A stretch of DNA of 13,160 bases from Bacillota bacterium (GTDB lineage Bacteria > Bacillota > Clostridia > Peptostreptococcales > Anaerovoracaceae), in contig JAEDDI010000046.1 of the NCBI GenBank assembly GCA_016293805.1, positions 1 to 13,160 of the forward strand, read 5' to 3'. How positions within the stretch are numbered: position 1 is the first letter of the stretch; each line of letters starts with the position of its first letter. Made by a program: the position numbers and the translations under genes. Shown piece after piece: positions 7,361 through 13,160 of this stretch. The notes under the pieces were generated by a model, which was not told where the DNA came from, ran no database searches, and saw only the letters and a program-made list of their open reading frames with translations.

Positions 7361-8701
7361 ATGAAAAACGGTATGCTAAAGAAAATCGTTAGCGTTATCG
7401 CAATTACCGGATTAATTGCCGGTTCACTGGCTGGCTGTGGTTCAGGCGGATCAGATTCATCAGAAGGCACTACTCTTGAACTTTGGTCATGGTCACCAAT
7501 TCAGAGAACTGCTGACAAGATGATTGCTGCATTCGAAGCAGAAAACCCTGACATCACAGTAAACTTCAGCATGTACAACTATAACCCTGAATATCTTGAA
7601 GCTATCCAGGCTGCAACATCAGCTGGAAACCTTCCTGATATCATGGCGCTTCACCCTGGTTCAGACTGCCAGAACTACAAGGATTATCTTCTTGATTTAG
7701 GAGAATATGCTGCAGCTGAATGGGGCGATGACTGGTACACTAACTACGATAACGTAACACAGAGCCAGCTTCAGCTTGGAAATGCTGAAGGCGACAACGC
7801 TTACAGAATCATTCCTATCGAAACTCAGGATATCTACATCGAATACAATAAGACTTTATTCGAATCTCTTGATATCAAGGCTCCTACTACATATGATGAA
7901 CTTGTAGCAGCTGCTCAGACATTAAGAGACAACGATCTTGCTCCATTATACTTCGGAGGAGCAGACGGATGGCAGCATGTTAACCTTCTTATCATGTGTA
8001 CATCACAGATTGATAAGGAATTATTCGATGCATGTCAGAATGGCGAAAAAGACTGGACTTGCGATGAAATGATCCAGGCTCTTAATAACTACAAGAAGTT
8101 ATTCGATGACGGAGTTATCCAGGACAACTGTCTTTCATCAACTTCATACAGTGACGGAACTACTTTATTCCTTGCTGGCAAAGTTGGTATGATGGCTCTT
8201 GGTTCATGGTGGCCGCAGGAATTCACTTCAGAAGATGATGTAACAGAAGCAGTTGCAAACTGGGATTATGATTACTTCTATCTTCCGGCTATATCAGATG
8301 GCGCAGAAGCTTCAGCTCCAATCGGCGGAATCGACTTCGGTTATGGTATCACTAACACTTGCGAAAATCCGGATGCTGCATGGAAGGCAGTAGCAAGCTT
8401 TGCACAGGGTGCAGGCGCACAGGAAATCGCAAACGACATGAACAACCATCTTTCATGGCCTGGTATCGTACCTGATGCTTCAGCTATGAGCGAAACAGTA
8501 AGCGGTAGAGCCGGCGTTGACAATGCAGTTGATGAATTTACAAGATCAGGTAAGGACATCGAAGGCGGACTTGTTAACCAGAGAATCGCTGAACCTACAA
8601 TCGAAACAGCTATCCAGGAAGCTATGCAGGGACTTGTATCAGGTGAATACACTGTAGAACAGGCTGCTCAGCACATTCAGGATGCTTACGATGCACTTTA
8701 A
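7361..8701 (+). CDS. ABC sugar transporter substrate-binding lipoprotein (CUT1 family)
   Basis: The 446-residue protein has a strong AAAGGAGG site (7344-7351) 9 nt before the ATG. The N-terminus is a textbook lipoprotein signal: MKNGMLKK, a hydrophobic core, and the lipobox LAGC with C26 as the lipidated residue, then a Gly/Ser linker. The mature part opens with 'TTLELWSWSPIQRTADKMI' and includes 'PDIMALHPG', 'IPIETQDIYIEYNKTLFESL', 'PTTYDELVAAAQTLRDN' and 'GKVGMMALGSWW', the usual pattern of family 1 extracellular solute-binding proteins for sugars. It delivers a sugar to the two permeases downstream. Codon use differs sharply from the neighbours: isoleucine is mostly ATC (about 22 ATC, 7 ATT, 1 ATA), consistent with very high expression. 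A terminator follows it, which would raise its level over the permeases. The 72 nt upstream show no convincing promoter. Confidence 0.93.
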   Translation: MKNGMLKKIVSVIAITGLIAGSLAGCGSGGSDSSEGTTLELWSWSPIQRTADKMIAAFEAENPDITVNFSMYNYNPEYLEAIQAATSAGNLPDIMALHPGSDCQNYKDYLLDLGEYAAAEWGDDWYTNYDNVTQSQLQLGNAEGDNAYRIIPIETQDIYIEYNKTLFESLDIKAPTTYDELVAAAQTLRDNDLAPLYFGGADGWQHVNLLIMCTSQIDKELFDACQNGEKDWTCDEMIQALNNYKKLFDDGVIQDNCLSSTSYSDGTTLFLAGKVGMMALGSWWPQEFTSEDDVTEAVANWDYDYFYLPAISDGAEASAPIGGIDFGYGITNTCENPDAAWKAVASFAQGAGAQEIANDMNNHLSWPGIVPDASAMSETVSGRAGVDNAVDEFTRSGKDIEGGLVNQRIAEPTIETAIQEAMQGLVSGEYTVEQAAQHIQDAYDAL

Positions 8702-8774
8702 TTTTCATTTGGAAGATTATCAGAACATATAAAGATGTTTATATTGATGATATAATTGATTGAGTCTAATGGAA

Positions 8775-8803
8775 GGGGAGATCCCCGGATCTCCCCGATT
8801 TTT
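8775..8803 (+). terminator. Intrinsic terminator between binding protein and permeases
   Basis: A perfect 9-bp inverted repeat, GGGGAGATC (8775-8783) and GATCTCCCC (8788-8796), encloses a CCCG loop and is followed two bases later by five T residues (8799-8803). The stem is GC-rich at its base, as expected of a Rho-independent terminator. The short T-run may allow read-through to the permease genes, so it could set the usual excess of binding protein over membrane subunits and protect the 3' end of the binding-protein mRNA. Confidence 0.85.
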
Positions 8804-8830
8804 GACAATTACACAAAAACATTTTACTAA
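8802..8830 (+). promoter_or_regulatory. Candidate promoter for the permease genes
   Basis: TTGACA (8802-8807) is a perfect sigma-70/sigma-A -35 box. With 17-nt spacing the -10 position is TACTAA (8825-8830), which is only half consensus; ACTAAT one base further is equally poor. The -35 box begins inside the T-run of the upstream terminator. It would place a start site close to the weak GGGG ribosome binding site of the permease at 8851. Suggestive only, because of the weak -10. Confidence 0.4.
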
Positions 8831-8850
8831 TATGAAACGGGGATGTTTTT

Positions 8851-9792
8851 ATGAATGAGACATTAAACAAGAAAAATAAAACGAAGCTGAACTGGTGGGG
8901 CTATCTGTTTATAGCACCGGCCATGTTCTTCTTTCTGATGTATATACTATACCCGATTATATTCGTTTTTTCACATAGTTTATTCAGTTGGTCAACAATA
9001 GCCAATATGAAGTGGGCAGGTATTGAGAACTATATAAAACTTTTCCATGATTCAATATTCTGGGTTACAATCAAGAATTCATTCAAGTGGATACTTGTAA
9101 CAGTTCCAATTCAGGCTGTGCTCGGATTCATATTTGCATATATTATAGAAGAACGCCTTGGAAGGAAGAAGAGAGAAGGAAAAACCATTTCCAAGACAGT
9201 GTTTCGTACAATTCTGTTTATACCTGTAGTAACTTCTGTTACAGTAGTTGCAATTATCTGGAGCAAGATATTCCAGCCTTATGAAGGAATACTTGGACAT
9301 TATCTTTCATTATGGTTCGGTATGAGCAGCACAATCAATGTGCTTGGAAATGCAAATCTTTCGCTCGTGGGATGTATGATTGCAAACATATGGGAGTGGA
9401 CAGGCTGGTCGATGATCATGTATGTCGGAGGTATATCTCAGATATCAGATGATCTCAAGGAGGCTGCACGCATAGACGGAGCTTCCGTATGGCAGGAACT
9501 CAGATATGTATATATACCGCTTCTTTCATCTGTACACAAATCACTTCTTATGCTTGGTGTAATAGGATCGCTTCAGACATACGCACTGGTAAGTGTAATG
9601 ACAAACGGAGGACCAAACCATGCATCGGAAATACCCGGAACGTATATATTCCTGACAGGTTTCACACACTCGCAGATGGGATACGCCTGCACGATTGCAG
9701 TGGCCATACTGCTGCTGGCACTGATACTTACATTTATTCAGGTTAGATTCCTCGGATCGGGAGATTTTGCAAAGAAAGGAGATGGCAGATAA
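8851..9792 (+). CDS. ABC sugar transporter permease (MalF/UgpA-like)
   Basis: The 313-residue polytopic inner-membrane protein belongs to the binding-protein-dependent permeases. 'WGYLFIAPAMFFFLMYILYP' (about 16-35) is the typical first helix of CUT1 MalF-type subunits, and about six helices follow. The cytoplasmic EAA loop that docks the ATPase reads 'EAARIDGASVWQELRYVYIP' (split from the following LL), with the conserved E-A-A and G separated as in the family. 'MTNGGPNHASE' near the C-terminus is a common CUT1 segment. The ribosome binding site is poor (ACGGGG, about 7 nt upstream). The stop overlaps the next permease start by 1 nt (TAATG), implying translational coupling and equal stoichiometry. 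Isoleucine codons here are mainly ATA (in the first 150 codons about 12 ATA, 7 ATT, 2 ATC), unlike the binding-protein gene. Confidence 0.93.
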   Translation: MNETLNKKNKTKLNWWGYLFIAPAMFFFLMYILYPIIFVFSHSLFSWSTIANMKWAGIENYIKLFHDSIFWVTIKNSFKWILVTVPIQAVLGFIFAYIIEERLGRKKREGKTISKTVFRTILFIPVVTSVTVVAIIWSKIFQPYEGILGHYLSLWFGMSSTINVLGNANLSLVGCMIANIWEWTGWSMIMYVGGISQISDDLKEAARIDGASVWQELRYVYIPLLSSVHKSLLMLGVIGSLQTYALVSVMTNGGPNHASEIPGTYIFLTGFTHSQMGYACTIAVAILLLALILTFIQVRFLGSGDFAKKGDGR

Positions 9793-10634
9793 TGAAAAAA
9801 TCAGGATCAAGATTATCGGACAAGGGGCAGATAGGCTGGATTGCAGTTCTTGTGTTCTGTACAATCTGCACCCTTATTCCGCTGTTATTTGCACTGAGCC
9901 TTTCATTTAGAACTCAGAGTTCAATATTCGATCCGGCACTTTTCAATCCGGACATGACAATAGGCAATTATATCAAGGCAATAAGCGATAATCCTACAAT
10001 AATGAACAACTTTATCGCCAGCCTTACAATTGCACTGGTTTCAACAGTATTTACAGTGCTGTTTTCATCGATGGCAGTATTCGGATTTTCAAGAAAGGGT
10101 GTTAAGGGGAAAATTCTTATGTACAACATGATAATGTGTGCACTGATGGTACCTATTTCAGCCCTTGTAATTCCGCTTACACAGATGAACAGTAAAATGG
10201 GTCTTCTTGACAACTACTTTGGACTTATACTTCCGTATATCGCACTTAACATACCGTATGCGGTAACAATACTTCAGGGATTCATGAGCGGAATTCCAAT
10301 TGATCTTGAAGAAGCGGCTACAATAGACGGATGCAGTACACCGGGTCTTTACACAAAGATAGTTATGCCTTTATTAAAGCCGGGTATCGTGGTAGTTGCA
10401 ATATGGACATTCCTTACATGCTGGAATGAATTCTTCCTTGCGCTTTGTACAATGTCCAAGGACGTGACAAGAACGCTTCCGCTTATAGCTCAGCAGTACA
10501 AGGGTGTATACTTTTCGGCACCGGGAATACTGTTCGCAATCCTTATCCTGATAACTATTCCTATGATAGTATTCTATATCATAGTTCAGAAACAGTTTGT
10601 AAAAGGTATGACTTCAGGAGCGGTAAAGGGTTAA
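9792..10634 (+). CDS. ABC sugar transporter permease (MalG/UgpE-like)
   Basis: The 280-residue protein is the second permease half. It shares the A of the upstream TAA with its own ATG, and a GAAAGGAGAT site lies in the end of the first permease gene (near 9774-9783). The N-terminal helix (about 13-35, IGWIAVLVFCTICTLIPLLF) and 'LSFRTQSSIF' are typical of MalG-type subunits. The EAA loop reads 'LEEAATIDGCSTPGLYTKIV' followed by MPLLKPGI, with the conserved E-A-A...D-G and P residues. 'WTFLTCWNEFFLAL' and the ending 'QKQFVKGMTSGAVKG' are the usual MalG-type C-terminal signatures. It pairs with the 8851 permease to form the membrane channel of a CUT1 importer fed by the lipoprotein at 7361. The substrate is unknown. 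Confidence 0.93.
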   Translation: MKKSGSRLSDKGQIGWIAVLVFCTICTLIPLLFALSLSFRTQSSIFDPALFNPDMTIGNYIKAISDNPTIMNNFIASLTIALVSTVFTVLFSSMAVFGFSRKGVKGKILMYNMIMCALMVPISALVIPLTQMNSKMGLLDNYFGLILPYIALNIPYAVTILQGFMSGIPIDLEEAATIDGCSTPGLYTKIVMPLLKPGIVVVAIWTFLTCWNEFFLALCTMSKDVTRTLPLIAQQYKGVYFSAPGILFAILILITIPMIVFYIIVQKQFVKGMTSGAVKG

Positions 10635-10644
10635 CGGTGTTCAT

Positions 10645-11592
10645 ATGAGAATGTTTAACAGCACAGAAAGTGCACTGGATGAAGCGATGAACGGTGTTCT
10701 GACGGCAGATCCCGGAAGATGCGAAAGGCTGGAAACCGAATACGGATACGGCATATATCGCAGTAATCTGAAGGAAAACTGCGTAAGAGTCATCCTAAAC
10801 GGCGGAGGCGGAATAGGCCCCATGTGGGTCGGATGTGCTGCAGAAGGCCTTTCTGACGGGATTGTTCACGGAGAATTCGACAGTGCACCTAATGCATATA
10901 CTATTTATGAAATGGCAAAGAAGCTTGATGCCGGTAAAGGTGTTCTGCTAATCACAAACAACTATATGGGAGATTATCTGAACAACGATATGGCCTGTGA
11001 GCTTCTTGCCTACGACGGTATTGAATCAGAAGTCTGTCTGATAAGTGATGACGCCGGAAGCGCAAGAGGAAGAAGCAGAAGCGAAAGAGGCGGAATGTCC
11101 GGAATTCTTCAGGTTGCAAAGGCAGCAGTGAAAGCAGCATCTGAAGGTAAAAGCCTCAAGGAAGTAAAGGCAGTTGCTGACAGGTTTAATGAGAATACGG
11201 TATCTGTTACAGCACTTTACGATGATGACGGAAACATCTCATATGGTGCGGGGTTTTCAGGAGAGCCCCCGCTTGTAACAGAAGAATTTACCGGTGCTGA
11301 TGATTTTGTGAAGCACGGTCTTGAGATTCTGCTCGATGATTTTGAAGATATTCCTGAGAAAATATTCCTGAACATATCACGGATGAGAAACACATGTTAT
11401 GCAGAATCCATGGTAATATTACAGTCTTCTGTACGGTTCCTTGAGGAAAAGGGTATAAAAGTATGCGGATGCACGGCAGGTTCATACTTTGATGTATTCG
11501 AACAGGGAGGATGCATATTCACGGTTACAGCAGTTGACGAGGATATGGAAGCGTACACAGGCAGAGTGTCAGGATATGATTTTACAGTATAG
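10645..11592 (+). CDS. Divergent DhaK-like protein lacking both active-site histidines
   Basis: The 315-residue protein aligns along most of its length with DhaK, the substrate-binding subunit of dihydroxyacetone kinase: GGG at 53-55, 'GKGVLLITNNYMGDYLNNDM' (97-116), 'ISDDAGSA' (133-140), 'SERGGMSGILQVAKAA' (146-161), 'SEGKSLKEV' (166-174) and 'GFSGEPPL' (203-210). D110 in NNYMGD matches E. coli Asp109. The motif GGGSGHEP that supplies His56 is replaced by GGGGIGPM, and the GIHGEPG motif carrying His218, which binds the carbonyl substrate covalently, is replaced by GFSGEPP with S205. The loop before it is also about 15 residues shorter. The C-terminal part (about 230-315) is mostly unassigned. 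It is followed 9 nt later by DhaL. Inference: a kinase substrate subunit for a compound other than dihydroxyacetone. A regulatory DhaQ-like or DegV/FakB-like binding role is the alternative. The ribosome binding site is weak. Confidence 0.8.
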   Translation: MRMFNSTESALDEAMNGVLTADPGRCERLETEYGYGIYRSNLKENCVRVILNGGGGIGPMWVGCAAEGLSDGIVHGEFDSAPNAYTIYEMAKKLDAGKGVLLITNNYMGDYLNNDMACELLAYDGIESEVCLISDDAGSARGRSRSERGGMSGILQVAKAAVKAASEGKSLKEVKAVADRFNENTVSVTALYDDDGNISYGAGFSGEPPLVTEEFTGADDFVKHGLEILLDDFEDIPEKIFLNISRMRNTCYAESMVILQSSVRFLEEKGIKVCGCTAGSYFDVFEQGGCIFTVTAVDEDMEAYTGRVSGYDFTV

Positions 11593-11595
11593 GGG
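11591..11595 (+). promoter_or_regulatory. Ribosome binding site deciding the DhaL start
   Basis: AGGGG, overlapping the DhaK-like stop codon, is 6 nt upstream of the ATG at 11602 but has zero spacing to the ATG at 11596. This supports the later start. It also suggests coupled translation of the two kinase subunits. Confidence 0.55.
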
Positions 11596-11601
11596 ATGAA
11601 T

Positions 11602-12237
11602 ATGAGAACAGTTGATGTTTCGGTAATGCATGAGATGTTCATCTCTGCAGCAGAATGCATAATAGAGAAGGAGCCATATCTAACCGAGATAGACTCGATT
11701 ATCGGTGACGGGGACCATGGAACCGGAATGAAAAGAGGTTTTACTGCAGTTAAGGGAATGCTTGAAAGAAATACCTACGACAGTATGCCGGAACTTGCAA
11801 AAGCAGTCAGCATAGAGCTGATACGCTCAATGGGCGGTGCTTCGGGCGTTATTTTCGGAACCATGTTCTTCGGCGGGATTTCACGCCTTACGGAAGACAG
11901 TAAAGCTGATATTTCGGAACTTGCAGATTACTTCTACGAAGGAGAGAAAGCTATCGAAAAGAGAGGAAAATCTTCTCCGAGACAGAAAACAATGCTGGAT
12001 GCACTGTATCCTGCAGTCTGTGCTATGAAGGCATATGATGGCGATGACGCGGCCGAATTCTTTGAAGCTGCATGGCGTGCAGCGGCAGCTGGGGCAGAAG
12101 AAAGCAGAAACCTCATATCGCGAAAGGGAAGGAGCAGCAATTTCGGAGACGAGTGCATAGGACTTCCTGATCCGGGGGCCGTATCTACAAGTATTCTTTT
12201 CGAAGCATTCTACAATACGGTAAAACAGATGAAATGA
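11602..12237 (+). CDS. dhaL: DhaL-like kinase subunit (nucleotide-binding)
   Basis: I prefer the ATG at 11602 (211 residues) over the in-frame ATG at 11596, because AGGGG (11591-11595) lies 6 nt before the former and directly abuts the latter. The metal-nucleotide site is intact: D-x-x-x-x-G-D-G-D-H with D31, D36 and D38, matching Asp30/35/37 of E. coli DhaL, then 'GTGMKRGF'. 'MGGASGVIFGTMFFGG', 'SPRQKTMLDALYPA' and 'GRSSNFGDECIGLPDPGAVS' match GASG, KTMLDAL and GRA...GxxDPGA of the family. The length equals E. coli DhaL (210). It phosphorylates substrate held by the adjacent DhaK-like protein, using either tightly bound ADP recharged by a PTS protein (DhaM) or free ATP. No DhaM is present in the window, so the phosphate donor is unresolved. 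Confidence 0.88.
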   Translation: MRTVDVSVMHEMFISAAECIIEKEPYLTEIDSIIGDGDHGTGMKRGFTAVKGMLERNTYDSMPELAKAVSIELIRSMGGASGVIFGTMFFGGISRLTEDSKADISELADYFYEGEKAIEKRGKSSPRQKTMLDALYPAVCAMKAYDGDDAAEFFEAAWRAAAAGAEESRNLISRKGRSSNFGDECIGLPDPGAVSTSILFEAFYNTVKQMK

Positions 12238-12252
12238 TGAAAGGATAGCATA

Positions 12253-13101
12253 ATGTTAGTAAAGGTAAGCGAAATATTAAAGATGGCAGATGAAGCGAAG
12301 ACATCTGTAATAGCATTTATCTGCACAGACTATAATATGGCATACTCTGTTGTCAAGGTGGCAGAAAAGGTTCAGAAGCCGGTGATAGTGATGCTTCTGC
12401 CGGAACACGTTTATGACAACAACACTATGAATGTGAGCGGATTTGCACACATGGTGAAGGAACTTGCTGCCGGAGTGAAAGTGCCGGTAGGTCTTCATCT
12501 TGACCACAGTTACGACTACAGATCAATTATAGAAAGTATCAGGAAGGGCTTCGGATCTGTTATGATTGATGCTTCAGCACTTCCTCTTGATGAAAACATT
12601 GCACTCACAAGGAAGGTTGTTGAAACAGCGCACATTTTAGGAGCCGATGTTGAGGCAGAGATAGGCCATGTAGGTCTTGCACAGGATTCAGCACAGGATG
12701 TATCCGACTATTATACCAAGGCTGATGCAGCTGCAAGGTTTGTTGAAGAAACAGGATGCGATTCACTCACAATAGCAATCGGAAATGCTCACGGTGAGTA
12801 TATTACTACTCCTCATCTGGATCTCGAAAGACTTGATGAGATTAACTCTGCAACCGACTGCCCTCTTGTCCTTCACGGCGGCAGTGGTATACCGCATGAC
12901 CAGCTTGAAATCGCATTTACAAAGGGAATAAACAAGTTCAATGTCGGAACAGAATTCCTCGGAGTATATTTTGATGCCATCGCAGAGTTTGTTCACAAGA
13001 ACGAAGAGCCGAGACCGCTGAAGATGCTCGAGGTTCCGGAATTTGTTCAGGAACGTCTGCAGACATATCTTGAAGAAAAACTTAAATTATCAAGGTTTTA
13101 G
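12253..13101 (+). CDS. Class II fructose/tagatose-bisphosphate-type aldolase
   Basis: The 282-residue protein starts 7 nt after an AAAGGA site (12240-12245). It is a zinc-dependent TIM-barrel aldolase with length close to E. coli GatY/KbaY (284-286). 'LHLDHSYDY' gives D84 (catalytic acid/base) and H85 (zinc ligand); 'GFGSVMIDAS', 'VEAEIGHVG' (133-141), 'IGNAHGEY' with H180 and 'VLHGGSGIP' with H208 complete the zinc and phosphate site, and 'FNVGTEF' is the C-terminal phosphate loop. H180 and H208 fall at the same numbers as in tagatose-bisphosphate aldolases. Family members usually read IGTAHG and MxDGS; here these are IGNAHG and MIDAS, and the N-terminal 'ICTDYNMAYSVVKVAEKV' is also divergent. 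It should release DHAP (or a related ketose phosphate) and an aldehyde from a ketose (bis)phosphate. The substrate is not determinable. The short spacing to DhaL suggests a linked step. Confidence 0.9.
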   Translation: MLVKVSEILKMADEAKTSVIAFICTDYNMAYSVVKVAEKVQKPVIVMLLPEHVYDNNTMNVSGFAHMVKELAAGVKVPVGLHLDHSYDYRSIIESIRKGFGSVMIDASALPLDENIALTRKVVETAHILGADVEAEIGHVGLAQDSAQDVSDYYTKADAAARFVEETGCDSLTIAIGNAHGEYITTPHLDLERLDEINSATDCPLVLHGGSGIPHDQLEIAFTKGINKFNVGTEFLGVYFDAIAEFVHKNEEPRPLKMLEVPEFVQERLQTYLEEKLKLSRF

Positions 13102-13118
13102 TACAGGAGGATACGTTT

Positions 13119-13160
13119 ATGGCTAATATTTCATTTAAAAATGTCGTAAAAACATATGAC
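13119..13160 (+). CDS. ABC transporter ATP-binding protein, N-terminal fragment (MsmX/UgpC-like)
   Basis: Only the first 14 codons are in the window (MANISFKNVVKTYD), preceded by an ACAGGAGG site (13103-13110) at 8-nt spacing. 'I.FKNVVKTYD' is the standard first strand of ABC ATPases and is especially common in CUT1 sugar-importer ATPases such as MsmX and UgpC. Given the importer genes upstream without an ATPase, this is probably its energising subunit. The Walker motifs are beyond the window edge. Confidence 0.7.
   Translation, partial: MANISFKNVVKTYD

Larger units (their letters stand above)
8702..8850 (+). other. Intergenic region with terminator and candidate promoters
   Basis: This 149-nt gap separates the binding-protein gene from the permeases and is the largest non-coding stretch in the window. 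It holds a weak A/T hairpin (ATATAAA/TTTATAT, 8727-8744), an extended -10-like TGATATAAT (8748-8756), the strong terminator hairpin (8775-8803) and a perfect TTGACA at 8802. I see no small ORF with a credible ribosome binding site. Confidence 0.7.

Noticed and set aside
8727..8744. A/T hairpin ATATAAA-GATG-TTTATAT after the binding-protein gene
   Set aside because: All-A/T stem of low stability with no U-tract; the real terminator is the GC-rich hairpin at 8775.
9087..9746. Additional + strand frames inside the first permease gene (9087-9284 and 9489-9746)
   Set aside because: Out-of-frame with a clear MalF-type permease, and their Cys/Tyr-rich translations have no recognisable features.
11397..11660. 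Reverse-strand open frames across the kinase genes and elsewhere
   Set aside because: They lie opposite well-conserved genes, lack ribosome binding sites and show Ser/Cys/His-rich low-conservation translations typical of shadow frames.

Overview
The window is a 13.2 kb stretch in which every gene lies on the + strand, mostly packed with gaps of 0-20 nt. AGA-dominated arginine codons, abundant ATA isoleucine codons, strong AGGAGG-type ribosome binding sites and a Gly/Cys lipobox lipoprotein point to a low-to-mid GC Bacillota, most likely an anaerobic Clostridia member. No regulator, RNA gene, CRISPR array or insertion sequence was seen.

Region 1 (3-3057) is the end of an exporter operon. It holds the C-terminus of a GldA-type ABC ATPase, a 699-residue permease that fuses a GldF-like ABC-2 membrane domain to a GldG-like extracytoplasmic domain, and a 201-residue membrane-anchored protein of unknown function. 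The sugar genes follow 15 nt later with no terminator between them.

Region 2 (3073-7288) is a carbohydrate-catabolic block: a FucA/AraD-type class II aldolase, a PfkB/ribokinase-type kinase, a SIS-domain sugar-phosphate isomerase, an RbsD/FucU-type sugar mutarotase and an FGGY kinase closest to rhamnulokinase. Region 3 (7361-10634) is a CUT1-type ABC sugar importer with a lipoprotein binding protein and two permeases. A clear intrinsic terminator (8775-8803) sits between the binding protein and the permeases, and its T-run overlaps a perfect TTGACA -35 box.

Region 4 (10645-13160) holds a divergent DhaK-like protein, a canonical-looking DhaL, a class II fructose/tagatose-bisphosphate-type aldolase and the first 14 codons of an ABC ATPase that probably energises the importer.

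Read together, regions 2-4 look like one locus for taking up and degrading an unusual sugar. The sugar is imported, equilibrated by the mutarotase, phosphorylated by one or more of three kinase systems, and cut by two unrelated metal-dependent aldolases. The substrate cannot be named from sequence. The most unusual element is the DhaK-like protein, which keeps the fold landmarks and the catalytic-site Asp but lacks both active-site histidines of true dihydroxyacetone kinases, while its partner DhaL looks intact. This suggests a kinase pair acting on something other than dihydroxyacetone.
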